A stretch of 64,000 bases of DNA from Anaerolineae bacterium. Lineage in GTDB: Bacteria; Chloroflexota; Anaerolineae; Aggregatilineales; Phototrophicaceae. This document shows, in pieces, positions 26,331 through 34,994 of this stretch. The translations under genes and the position numbers were made by a program. The stretch is from the NCBI GenBank assembly GCA_022823945.1, contig JAJEBK010000014.1, forward strand, positions 62,001-126,000, read 5' to 3'. Position 1 is the stretch's first letter; every line of letters begins with the position of its first letter. The notes below the pieces were generated by a model. It was given only the letters and a program-made list of their open reading frames with translations. It made no database searches and was not told the origin of the DNA.

Positions 26331-26513
26331 ATGGCAATCGCGGTGATGGCAGTGATTATCGCGCTGAATATCCTGCTGCTGCTGGTGGTCATGCGCATCG
26401 GCACGCGCGAAGAGCATGCAGGCGAAATCGCGGCGACCGATTCGCCCGCTGTGCTGGCTTGGCGGGCGCGCGCCCAAAGCAGCCAACCTTCCGCCGAAAC
26501 CAGCGACGCCTGA
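26331..26513 (+). CDS. Small single-pass membrane protein
   Basis: About 60 aa: one membrane helix (MAIAVMAVIIALNILLLLVV) followed by a short polar tail. CAGGAG lies 8 nt upstream of the ATG at 26331. It ends 9 bp before the glycosyltransferase start, so the two are probably co-transcribed. I do not recognise the family. A longer start at 26298 is possible but lacks a ribosome site. Confidence 0.5.
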   Translation: MAIAVMAVIIALNILLLLVVMRIGTREEHAGEIAATDSPAVLAWRARAQSSQPSAETSDA

Positions 26514-26522
26514 TCCTCGCCA

Positions 26523-27626
26523 ATGCGCATTGGGCTGTTGACCGCCGAGTTGAACCGCGCGAACGGCTGGGCAACTTACAGCTCCAATCTGGTCGAAGGC
26601 TTGCAGGCGCTGGATATCCAGATAGTCGTCGTCAGCGCCAGGAACAGCCCGCCGACCGACATCAAAACGCGGACTCTGCTGCCGACCCTGACTCCGCCTG
26701 ACAGCCACAGCCTGGCGCGTTCCTTGCGCTTGCTGCCCCGCTTGCGGACGATATTCCGCGACTGCGACATCATCCACGCCACAGCCGAACCCTACGCGAT
26801 TTTGGCGGCCGCGCTGGCGAGGGAGCGTCCACTCTTCATCACCGCCCACGGCAGCTATGTCAATCTGCCGCGCATGCGCCGTTTTCCCGTGGGAGCGCTG
26901 TATCGGCGCGCCCTGCAGCGAGCGCAGTTGATATGTGTCAGCCGTCATACGGCGAAAGTGGCGGCAGAATTGATGCCCGGCGTCAGCACAGCCGTCATCA
27001 ACAACGGCGTGGATGCCGCGCGATATGCCAGGTCCGCGCCAGAAATCGACAAGCGAGCGCCCACAGCGCTGGCTGCTGGCGGGATCAAGCCGCGCAAAGG
27101 CACGCTGCAACTGGTCGAGGCGATGGCAGTGGTGCGGGAATCGCTGCCAGAGGCGCAATGCGTGATCCTGGGCGATCCCGGCGAAAGCAGCGATTACACG
27201 CGGCTGGTGCGGCGGCGCATAGCTGAACTGGGTTTGGGCGACGCCGTGAATATAGCAGGCTTCGTAGACGAGGCGATCATGCGCGGTTGGCTGGCGGCGG
27301 CTGATGTGGTGGCGCTGCCGGCGCTGAACGATGGCATGTTCTTCGAAGGCTTTGGGCTTGTGCTGCTGGAAGCTTGCGCGGCGGGCACAGCGGTGGTCGG
27401 CACGGACAACTGCGGCGTGGCTGATGCCATCATTGACGGCGAAACCGGCTTGGTCGTCTCGCAAGCCAATGTAGCGGACGAGCTGCCGCGGGCGTTGATT
27501 CGCTTGCTGAGCGATGTGGATTATGCGGCGAAATTGGGCGCGGCGGGACGGCGATACGCGCAGACACAAACCTGGCGGGCGGTCGCCGAGCAGGTGAGCG
27601 AGCTGTATCGCGCGGCGCTAGGCTGA
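26523..27626 (+). CDS. Family 4 glycosyltransferase
   Basis: GT-B fold retaining glycosyltransferase, transferring a sugar from a nucleotide donor. The N-terminal domain begins MRIGLLTAELNRANGWATYSS. The C-terminal Rossmann domain has GGIKPRKGTLQLVEA and the donor-binding E-x7-E block (FFEGFGLVLLEACAAGTAVVGT), followed by GVADAIIDGETGLVV. About 367 aa. Acceptor unknown. Probably works on a surface glycan; the rhamnose epimerase is encoded nearby on the other strand. Its 3' end overlaps the convergent methyltransferase by 9 bp. Confidence 0.88.
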   Translation: MRIGLLTAELNRANGWATYSSNLVEGLQALDIQIVVVSARNSPPTDIKTRTLLPTLTPPDSHSLARSLRLLPRLRTIFRDCDIIHATAEPYAILAAALARERPLFITAHGSYVNLPRMRRFPVGALYRRALQRAQLICVSRHTAKVAAELMPGVSTAVINNGVDAARYARSAPEIDKRAPTALAAGGIKPRKGTLQLVEAMAVVRESLPEAQCVILGDPGESSDYTRLVRRRIAELGLGDAVNIAGFVDEAIMRGWLAAADVVALPALNDGMFFEGFGLVLLEACAAGTAVVGTDNCGVADAIIDGETGLVVSQANVADELPRALIRLLSDVDYAAKLGAAGRRYAQTQTWRAVAEQVSELYRAALG

Positions 27627-28304
27627 GCGCAGCCCATCGGCATATAGAAAGAAGCTGTCGGTGGCTTGCACTTGGATGTCGAAACCGTGCTCGCGCAGAG
27701 TCGCCGTCAGCGCTTGCGGCTGGTAATAGATCTTGACGATTTCGTATTGTCGCCCGTCTTTGAGTTCGCGCTGCTGCCGGTCTGCGCCCAGCGATTGTGT
27801 GCCCGTGCGCGGATTGGACGAATCTGGCTCGCGGGAATCCACGATGAACAAGCGGCCACCAGGTCTCAGCGACGCCCGCACTGCTTGCAAGAAGCTCGAC
27901 AGCTTGTCGGCCGGCACATGCGACAGCCAGAAGCCAAAGAAGACCATATCGACTTGCTGCTGTGGTCGCCACTGAAACAAATCGCACAGCGCATATTCGA
28001 CATGGTCGGCGGCCAGTTTGGCGCGATTGATGGCGATCATCTCTGGCGATGCGTCCAGCGCCGTGACTCGCTCGCCCAACTGCGCTAACTCCTGCGTCCA
28101 GATGCCCGTGCCCGGCGCAAGCTCCAGGATATGCTCGCAGCGCGTCCCGCTGTGCAACTGGCGATGTACGATTTCCACTTCCTGCTGCCATTGCTTCGTG
28201 TGTGCAGGCCCGTGATCGTAACGTCCTTTTCGATAGAACCACTCGTCATATTCTGGCGCGCGGGCGCGATAATATTCGATCTGCTGCTGCAAGCGCGTGG
28301 TCAT
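27618..28304 (-). CDS. Class I SAM-dependent methyltransferase
   Basis: About 228 aa. SAM-binding motif I is ILELAPGTGIWTQEL, followed by VTALDASPEM (acidic motif II) and the post-motif region VEYALCDLFQW. WFYRKGRYDHGPAHTKQW near the N-terminus is unusual and may bind substrate. Substrate cannot be deduced. The gene is convergent with the glycosyltransferase and separated from the sulfatase by a 37-bp spacer holding a GC-rich repeat. Confidence 0.83.
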   Translation of the reverse strand: MTTRLQQQIEYYRARAPEYDEWFYRKGRYDHGPAHTKQWQQEVEIVHRQLHSGTRCEHILELAPGTGIWTQELAQLGERVTALDASPEMIAINRAKLAADHVEYALCDLFQWRPQQQVDMVFFGFWLSHVPADKLSSFLQAVRASLRPGGRLFIVDSREPDSSNPRTGTQSLGADRQQRELKDGRQYEIVKIYYQPQALTATLREHGFDIQVQATDSFFLYADGLRSA

Positions 28305-28341
28305 AACCCCCCTCAGTCCCCCGTCGGTTCGGGGGAAGGAT

Positions 28342-29646
28342 TTACTTCATCGTCCGTACGGGATCTCGCGGGGACTGCCCGTCCGGGTCGTTGAGTTGCG
28401 TGCCCGGCGGCGCGGGCACATCGCCCTGCAGCAGCGGGTCGTCGGTTTCGCGCATCCAACGGTCGAGCCTCGCGCGCATATCAGCCAGCGCCGGCGCATA
28501 GGCCGCGTCATCGACAAGGTTATTGCGCTCGACCGGATCCAGCAATGTGTCATAGAGCTGTTCGGGCGCAGGCGCTCGCTCGCCAAAACCCGCGGCAAGC
28601 AGTTCGGATTTGGCGAAGCCGTCATCGATATTGCTCAGCACAGGTCCCTGGCGGTCGTCATAGCGGCGGATGTATTTGTACCGGTCGCTGCGCACAGCGC
28701 GTTTGGGTTCATAAGCGGCGTGATAGCTGACTTCGGCGAAGAGCTCAGCGCGGATTGAATCGGCTTCGCCACGCAGCAAGGGCAGCATGGATGTTCCTTG
28801 CAGCCAGTCGGGCGCTGGGATATCCAGCAGGTCGCAGATGGTGGGAAAGATGTCGATATGGCTGATCATGGCGTCGATGACCCGTCCGCCGGCAAAAAGA
28901 CCCGCGCCATGCATAATCAGCGATACACCGATGCCATGGTCTGTCAAGTTGCATTTCATGCCGGGGAAGGCCAAGCCATGATCGGTCGTGTAGATGACCA
29001 GGGTATTGTCGCGCAGGCCACTTTCGTCCAGGGCGCGCAGCACCTGCCCGATCTTGTCATCGAGGATCTTCGCCATGGCGATGAAGTTGGCCATGTCCTG
29101 ACGTCCAGCCGGCGTATCGGGCATTGGCGTCGGCGGCAGCACATAAGCCGGATCGACATCATTTTCCAGCGGGAACTCGCGGTGCGTCTCGAAGAAACCG
29201 ACAGTCAGCCAAAAGGGCGTCTCTGGCGCGTCGCGCAGGAAGTCCACGGCGGCGGTGTGGGCTTGGGCATGCTTGTCCGTCAGCACCTGGTCATAACCGA
29301 CTTCAGACGCGGCGTTGGGACGGGCGGCGGGATTGACATGCTGGATGCCGGCCAGCGCCGAGGTGTAGCCCGCGCCTTTCAACGTATGGATGATGTGCTG
29401 GCGGAAGTCTCCCAGCTGAAAGCCGCGATTCGCCAAGCCCAGCATGCCAGCGCTGTGCGGTGATTGCCCGGTGAGCAAGGCAGCCCGGCTGGGCGAGCAG
29501 GTGGGCGCGGCGCAATAAGCTCGGCGGAAGAGCGCGCCTTGCTGAGCGAGTCGCTGCAGGTTCGGCGTGGGCACAGCGTGGCCATAGGGGCTGATGTAAC
29601 GCCCCGTATCGTGCGAATGAATGTAGAGGATATTTGGTCGCGGCAT
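28342..29646 (-). CDS. Sulfatase (formylglycine-dependent)
   Basis: Hydrolyses a sulfate ester. The signature C-x-P-S-R is present (Cys50 in TCSPSRAALLTG); a formylglycine-generating enzyme must convert this Cys, and none is encoded here. Metal-binding N-terminal residues are in NILYIHSHDTGRYISPYG, and the second metal site is in TTDHGLAFPGMK. About 434 aa with no signal peptide, so it is likely cytoplasmic. It lies 15 bp downstream of the phytanoyl-CoA dioxygenase gene on the same strand, suggesting joint action. The true sulfated substrate is unknown. Confidence 0.88.
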   Translation of the reverse strand: MPRPNILYIHSHDTGRYISPYGHAVPTPNLQRLAQQGALFRRAYCAAPTCSPSRAALLTGQSPHSAGMLGLANRGFQLGDFRQHIIHTLKGAGYTSALAGIQHVNPAARPNAASEVGYDQVLTDKHAQAHTAAVDFLRDAPETPFWLTVGFFETHREFPLENDVDPAYVLPPTPMPDTPAGRQDMANFIAMAKILDDKIGQVLRALDESGLRDNTLVIYTTDHGLAFPGMKCNLTDHGIGVSLIMHGAGLFAGGRVIDAMISHIDIFPTICDLLDIPAPDWLQGTSMLPLLRGEADSIRAELFAEVSYHAAYEPKRAVRSDRYKYIRRYDDRQGPVLSNIDDGFAKSELLAAGFGERAPAPEQLYDTLLDPVERNNLVDDAAYAPALADMRARLDRWMRETDDPLLQGDVPAPPGTQLNDPDGQSPRDPVRTMK

Positions 29647-29661
29647 GACGCTCTCGTCTGG

Positions 29662-30447
29662 CTAGGCGGGCATCCAGCCTTCTTTGCCTTGGAAGGGCAT
29701 GTGCGTTTCCGCGTCAAAGGTCGGGCGGTCGGCATATTGGTTGTCGTTGCCGCTGTCGGGCGCGCCCCGCACCAGGATAGCCCGGTCGCTACCACGCAGG
29801 ACGCGCGTCGAGGTGGGGATGTAACGCAGCGTCAAGCCGATGCGCCATTTTTCCGACTCGTTGGGCTCTGAGCAGTGGATGATGCGCGGGTTGTGCAGGG
29901 ACACATCGCCCGGCGCAAGCTCCAGGTCGACCACATGCGAGTCGTCGATTTGCGAAGGGTGAATGCCAGACGCGAGCACATTTTTGCCATCGGGCACATC
30001 GACCATCTCACGGCGCGATAGCAGGCGGTTGTTTTGCGTGCCCGGCAAGACGCGCAGGCAGCCATTTTCGCGCGTGGACTCGGTGGCGGCCAGCCAGATC
30101 GTCGTGACTTCCATGGGCTCCAGGGGCCAATAGCTGCCATCCTGATGCCAAAGCACCCGTTGCCCGTGTCGCGGCGGTTTGGCGATATAGTGCGCTGCCC
30201 ACATGGCGATGTTGGGACCCAGAAATTGCTCGACGATATCCACCAGTCGATCATCGCTGACGAGCCGGTGCATGAATGGGTCGCTCACCAGCATGTCGTG
30301 CCCGAACTTCTCCGGGCGGATGTCGGGGTGGCGCTTGGCGAGCCAGTGTACATGCTCGGCGGTTTCTTGCGCGAGACCGGCATCAATCGCGTTGCGGACG
30401 ATTACATAGCCTCGTTCATCGTATTCCTGGCGCAGGGTGGCGCTCAT
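29662..30447 (-). CDS. Phytanoyl-CoA dioxygenase (PhyH) family Fe(II)/2-oxoglutarate oxygenase
   Basis: About 261 aa. The metal triad is complete: H101-x-D103 (WHQDGSYWPL) and H191 (RIIHCSEPN), with Arg202 positioned for 2-oxoglutarate. Start at 30447 is supported by GGGAGAAAGATC immediately upstream. Bacterial PhyH proteins hydroxylate many small molecules (ectoine, chlorinated amino acids, phosphonates), so the human name says little. Co-directional with the sulfatase, probably an operon. Confidence 0.86.
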   Translation of the reverse strand: MSATLRQEYDERGYVIVRNAIDAGLAQETAEHVHWLAKRHPDIRPEKFGHDMLVSDPFMHRLVSDDRLVDIVEQFLGPNIAMWAAHYIAKPPRHGQRVLWHQDGSYWPLEPMEVTTIWLAATESTRENGCLRVLPGTQNNRLLSRREMVDVPDGKNVLASGIHPSQIDDSHVVDLELAPGDVSLHNPRIIHCSEPNESEKWRIGLTLRYIPTSTRVLRGSDRAILVRGAPDSGNDNQYADRPTFDAETHMPFQGKEGWMPA

Positions 30448-30526
30448 GATCTTTCTCCCATTTTGCGGGTCACTTTGGCGCATAGTTTCAGCAATCCGCG
30501 AGCAAATGTCAAGTGATTGCAGCGCA

Positions 30527-30850
30527 TCAGCCCCTGTCGACATCAGCCTTCTGTTTGCGCGGCGGGTGCTGGGGCTTCAGGTGCAGCGTGACGCCGCCGA
30601 AGACGGGCGCGCAGAGGTTGTAGATGACGACCGTGAGCGCGGTGGAGATGCCGCCAGCCAGCGCGCCCAACAAGGACATCTGCGCCAGCAAGGGAGCGAG
30701 CACATCGGGCGGCACAAAGACATCCCAGAACTGGAACAAGTTGTTGAGCAGCAACAGCAGCCCCACAGGCAGCGCCGCCGCCAATGCCGAGACGACCGCG
30801 GCGATTTTGACTGTCGATGCAAATCCGATGCGGGTGATGGTGTGGGTCAT
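30527..30850 (-). CDS. Small two-helix membrane protein
   Basis: About 107 aa with two hydrophobic segments (IAAVVSALAAALPVGLLLLL, residues ~14-34, and LLGALAGGISTALTVVIYNLC, ~60-81) and a basic C-terminal tail. It somewhat resembles DUF3566-type membrane proteins, low certainty. Start at 30850 has AGAGGA 6 nt upstream. It is upstream of the PhyH gene on the same strand with a 79-bp gap. Confidence 0.65.
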   Translation of the reverse strand: MTHTITRIGFASTVKIAAVVSALAAALPVGLLLLLNNLFQFWDVFVPPDVLAPLLAQMSLLGALAGGISTALTVVIYNLCAPVFGGVTLHLKPQHPPRKQKADVDRG

Positions 30851-30901
30851 GGGATTTCCTCTGTTCCTCAGTGAAACCAAGAAATTCATACACATTTTTA
30901 C

Positions 30902-31082
30902 CACCGAGTACGCCGAGTATATTGAGTACACAGAGGCAAAGGCAAAAGCGAATCGAGCTGGAATCTGGCTAGCCAAAGTACATAAGGGTCTGCGTGAAGT
31001 ATACGAATGAGCCGGTCATATTAAATTCCAGCATACTCTAAAAGTATTCTCAGTGTACTCGTTAAACTCGGTGAACTCGGTG
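30902..31082 (+). repeat. Element with 30-bp inverted ends
   Basis: The left end (30902-30931, starts CACCGAGTACGCCGAG) and the reverse complement of the right end (31053-31082) match at 25 of 30 positions. An inner inverted pair, GCTGGAAT (~30957) and ATTCCAGC (~31025), lies inside. No coding frame of note. It occupies the 315-bp spacer between the membrane protein and metH. Another copy of the end sequence is at 706-735. The rest of the spacer (31083-31165) starts with a T-run and shows no feature. Confidence 0.65.
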
Positions 31083-31165
31083 TCCCGTTTTTTTATTACT
31101 TACTTGGCATTCCCTTTGTGCTTCTGTGTCAAATTGCGTGTGGCATCCATTTTGAATTGCTGTTT

Positions 31166-34100
31166 CTACCCCAACACCTGCGCGGCGCGATCAATGTTGC
31201 CGACGCTGTAGTATTTCGCAGCGGGATGATGCGTGAAGAGGGCGGCGGTGCTTTGCTCGGGCAGCCACTGCCAGCTCTCGGTCAGTCCCATGCCCAGTTC
31301 TGTTTCCAGCTGCGGCAGCAAGCGCAGCACGATCTCGTGGTCGCGCAATTCGGGACAAGCGGGATAACCCCAGCTATAGCGTTTGCCTTGCCCGGCCGCG
31401 ATGCCCAGCTGGCCTTGCACGAGCCGCGTCAGGTAGTTGGCGGTGGCTTCGGCCGCCTGCACAGCCAGCCCATGAAAAAAGTAGGCTTCGCTGTATTCGT
31501 CAGCCGCTTGCATACGGTCAAATTCGCGCGTGGCTGCCTCGCCCACGGTCACCGCTTGCAAGGCGACCACATCGACTTTTCCGCCCTCGATAGGCGCGAA
31601 GTAATCGCTGATGCACAGGAACTCGCCGGCGGGCTGCCGTGGAAAGCGAAAACGCGCCGCTTCTTGCAAATCGCCTCTGGCTTCAAATAGGGCGGCATCC
31701 CAGATAATGAGCTCATCGCCAGCGCTGTTGACGGGCAGATAGGCATAGACCGCTTGCGGCTGTAGTGTGCGGTGGCGCTGGGCATCCCGCGACATACGCC
31801 CCAACCGCGCTTCAAACTCGGCATGCAGTTGCTGCCATTCCGCGCCCTGCTTGTTCTTTGCGCCCCAGGAGAGGCGGAAAAGCTCCGGCTTGTGCAGGTG
31901 TTGCAGCACAATTTCCAGCGGCATTTCCCGGATGACGCGGCTGCCCCAAAAAGGTGGCTCGGGAATGGCGGGAGCATTGGCAACTGTCTTGCGACTGCCA
32001 CCACGGCGGGCGCGGCGGCGACGCGGCTTGCGATTCACTTCGGCATAGGCTTGGCTGAAGACCTCGTCCAGGAATTGGTCGTGGCGCGCGGCATCCAGCA
32101 GCTGATCGACCACCGCCAGCCCTTCGAAAGCATCGCGGCAATAAAAAACGCCGGCTTCGTACGGATCGCCGCCATCGTCGAGGAACAGGATGCGCGATCC
32201 AAAACGCCGATTGATGGCTGCCCCGCCCACCAGAACCGGTATATGCAATCCGCGCCGCGCCAATTCGTTGACGATGAGGGGCATCTGCCGCGAAGTGCTC
32301 ACCAGCAGCGCCGACAAGCCGATGGCATCCGCGCCATATTCCAGCGCTTTTTCGATGATGGTGTTGGCGGGCACCTGCTTGCCCAGGTCGTGCACGGTGT
32401 AGCCATTGTTGCTGAGGATGGTTTTGACCAGGTTCTTACCAATATCGTGTACATCGCCGTAGACCGTCGCCAGCACAACGATGCCCTTGCTGGCACCTTC
32501 GATCACTTCCATGAATTGTTCAAGATAGGCGACCGACTTTTTCATCACCTCCGCCGATTGCAGCACAAAAGGCAAAATCAACTCGCCCGCGCCGAATTTG
32601 TCGCCGACTTCTTTCATAGCCGGCAGCAGCACCGTATTCAGCGCGTCGACCGCATCCATGCGCGTCAAGATGTCGTCGATGAGCGCTTCTACGCCCTCTT
32701 TCTTGCGGTGCACAATCTGCCAATGCAGCGCTGCTTCGCTGGTCATATCGGCGGTGGGGTCGATGACTTCCGCGCCCGCCAGCTGCACCTCGTTGTCTTC
32801 GAAGTACTGGATGAATCGCGGCAGGGCATCGGCATCGCTGTTGAAGATCAGGTCTTCGGCGACCTGGCGCTGGTCGGCAGGAATTTCGGCATAGGGCGTG
32901 ATATGCGCGGGATTGACGATTGCCATATCCAACCCGGCTTTGACCGCATGATACAAAAAGACGCTGTTCAACACGCCGCGCGCCGCCGCTCCGACCCCGA
33001 AGCTGACATTGGATATGCCCAGCGCCGTCATCACGCCGGGTATGCGCTGCTTGATCAAGCGAATGCCTTCCAGGGTTTCGACAGCGTCATTGCGCAGTTC
33101 TTCTTGCCCCGTCGTCAGCGGGAAGGTTAACGCGTCGAAGATGAGGTCTTCGGGCTGCAGGCCATACTCGTGCATTGCGATGTCGCAGATGCGCTGGGCG
33201 ACAGTGAATTTGTGCTCGCGGGTGTGCGCCATGCCATCTTCGTCGATAGTCATGGACAAGACAGCCGCGCCATGTTTGCGGGCGATTGGCAAGATGCTAT
33301 CGATGCGCTCGCGCCCGTTTTCGAGGTTGTTGCCATTGATGATGCCGCGTCCGGGATACAGCGCCAGCGCGGCTTCGGCGACATCCGCTTCTGTGGTATC
33401 GATAATCAGCGGGGCTTCCACCGCCATCGACAGCTTCTTGACGACTTGCTGCATCTGCGTCAGTTCGTCATCGCGCTCGGTCAAGGCGACGCAAACATCG
33501 AGCATGTGCGCGCCGCCATCGACCTGCCCCACCGCGATCTGCACGATGCTGTCATAATCGTCCGCCAACAGCAGTCGTTTGACTTTGCGGCTGCCCTGGC
33601 TGTTAACGCGCTCACCGATCAAAGTGGGTCCCGGATCTTGCAGCATGCGCGTGGCGGTCATTCCGCTGGAGGCTTGTGGCTCATGCAGGGGTTGCCTGGC
33701 GGTTGGCGCGCGGCGATCGTGCTGCCCGGCCAGCACATCAGCGTAGGAGCAGCGGTGCACAGCCTGGAAGAGCTCGGAGATATGTTCGGGCGTCGTGCCG
33801 CAGCAGCCACCCACCACATTGACACCCCAGCGCGCAAATTCGCCCACCATCTCGGCGAAAGGTCCTGGCTGCATGGGATACACTGCCTCGCCATCGACAT
33901 TGATGGGCAAGCCGGCATTGGGCACTACGCTGATCGGCAAGGGCGACCGTTCCAGCAAATACTGGACGGGCTGGCGCATATATTCGGGACCCGTTGAACA
34001 ATTCATGCCCAGCACATCAATCGGCAGCGGCTGCAGGGTGGCCAGCGCGCCGGCGATATCGGTGCCAAAGAGCATGCGCCCGCTGACATCCAGGGTGATC

Positions 34101-34714
34101 TGCGCTTGCAGGGGGATGCGTCTGCCCAGTTTTACGAAGCAGCGGTTGATGCCATGAATTGCCGCTTTGACCTCGAGGATGTCCTGGCTGGTTTCCAGCA
34201 GCAGCAAGTCCGCGCCGCCTTCAATCAGCCCTTGTGCCTGCTCCGCGAACAGCTCGGCGAGCTCGTCAAATGTGATATCGCTGAGGTCGGGGTCGTCGCC
34301 AGAAGGCAGCATGCCGCTGGGACCCAGGCTGCCAGCGACAAAGCGTGGGATGCCCGTTTCAGCTTCAGCGGCATCACAAGCTGCGCGAGCGACCTCCGCT
34401 GCGGCGCGGTTGATCTCCAGCGTGCGCGCGCCCAGCCCGTGTTCATCCAGGGTGCGGCGGTTGGCGCGGAAGGTGTTGGTTATGATTGCCTCTGCGCCAG
34501 CCTGCAAAAACGAATCGTGAATGGCGCGAATGATATCGGGGCGCGTGATGACCAGATAATCGATACAATCTTGATAGGCTTCGCCACCGAAGTCGGCTGG
34601 AGACAGGTCAAACTGCTGGATGCTGGTGCCCATCGCGCCATCCAGGACGATAACATGGTCGTCCATGGCGTCCAGATAACGGCGGTTGGTGAAAGGTGGT
34701 GGTGAGTTTTTCAT
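31166..34714 (-). CDS. metH: Cobalamin-dependent methionine synthase
   Basis: Transfers a methyl group from methyltetrahydrofolate to homocysteine through cobalamin. All four modules are present in ~1182 aa: homocysteine/zinc domain (GMNCSTGP and GGCCGTTPEH near residues 240-310), pterin-binding domain (GERVNSQGSRK; DTTEADVAE), B12 cap and Rossmann domain (DVHDIGKNLVKTIL, cobalt-ligating His), and the C-terminal SAM activation domain (RYSWGYPACPELRDH). Start at 34714 (MKNSPPPFTNRRYLDAM); upstream in-frame ATGs lie in repeat DNA. No B12 riboswitch recognised upstream. Confidence 0.95.
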   Translation of the reverse strand: MKNSPPPFTNRRYLDAMDDHVIVLDGAMGTSIQQFDLSPADFGGEAYQDCIDYLVITRPDIIRAIHDSFLQAGAEAIITNTFRANRRTLDEHGLGARTLEINRAAAEVARAACDAAEAETGIPRFVAGSLGPSGMLPSGDDPDLSDITFDELAELFAEQAQGLIEGGADLLLLETSQDILEVKAAIHGINRCFVKLGRRIPLQAQITLDVSGRMLFGTDIAGALATLQPLPIDVLGMNCSTGPEYMRQPVQYLLERSPLPISVVPNAGLPINVDGEAVYPMQPGPFAEMVGEFARWGVNVVGGCCGTTPEHISELFQAVHRCSYADVLAGQHDRRAPTARQPLHEPQASSGMTATRMLQDPGPTLIGERVNSQGSRKVKRLLLADDYDSIVQIAVGQVDGGAHMLDVCVALTERDDELTQMQQVVKKLSMAVEAPLIIDTTEADVAEAALALYPGRGIINGNNLENGRERIDSILPIARKHGAAVLSMTIDEDGMAHTREHKFTVAQRICDIAMHEYGLQPEDLIFDALTFPLTTGQEELRNDAVETLEGIRLIKQRIPGVMTALGISNVSFGVGAAARGVLNSVFLYHAVKAGLDMAIVNPAHITPYAEIPADQRQVAEDLIFNSDADALPRFIQYFEDNEVQLAGAEVIDPTADMTSEAALHWQIVHRKKEGVEALIDDILTRMDAVDALNTVLLPAMKEVGDKFGAGELILPFVLQSAEVMKKSVAYLEQFMEVIEGASKGIVVLATVYGDVHDIGKNLVKTILSNNGYTVHDLGKQVPANTIIEKALEYGADAIGLSALLVSTSRQMPLIVNELARRGLHIPVLVGGAAINRRFGSRILFLDDGGDPYEAGVFYCRDAFEGLAVVDQLLDAARHDQFLDEVFSQAYAEVNRKPRRRRARRGGSRKTVANAPAIPEPPFWGSRVIREMPLEIVLQHLHKPELFRLSWGAKNKQGAEWQQLHAEFEARLGRMSRDAQRHRTLQPQAVYAYLPVNSAGDELIIWDAALFEARGDLQEAARFRFPRQPAGEFLCISDYFAPIEGGKVDVVALQAVTVGEAATREFDRMQAADEYSEAYFFHGLAVQAAEATANYLTRLVQGQLGIAAGQGKRYSWGYPACPELRDHEIVLRLLPQLETELGMGLTESWQWLPEQSTAALFTHHPAAKYYSVGNIDRAAQVLG

Positions 34715-34796
34715 ATCGTCATCATAGCAGACAATGCGCACGATTTCATGATGACAGCCGGCTGCGGAGCGGTGCGGCATTGATATCTCAACAAGC

Positions 34797-34912
34797 CCCC
34801 ATCCCCCGACCCCTTGCCCCCAGAACGAGGGAAGGGGAGTATTTCCAGCAATTCTGCAGAAAGTAAGCCCCTCCCTCATCTTGGCTGAGGAGGGGTTTGG
34901 GGTGGGGGAAAT
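34797..34912 (-). repeat. GC-rich dispersed element, inverted copy of 26165-26272
   Basis: Read on the minus strand it starts CCCCACCCCAAACCCCTCCT and contains AAGATGAGGGAGGGGCTT and CTCCCCTTCCCTCGTTCTGG, the same words and order as 26165-26272. The centres differ. It sits between metH and the divergent MFS gene. Confidence 0.68.
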
Positions 34913-34994
34913 AGCGCCATATCAACATATTCAGCACTCCCGATGGGCGCTTGCCGCGTACCTGGTCATGCGCTAGGCTCTGCCGCAAGCCAGG

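Noticed and set aside
34715-34994. Cobalamin riboswitch before metH
   Set aside because: The spacer is occupied by a GC-rich dispersed repeat; no B12-box-like GCCACTG context was seen.
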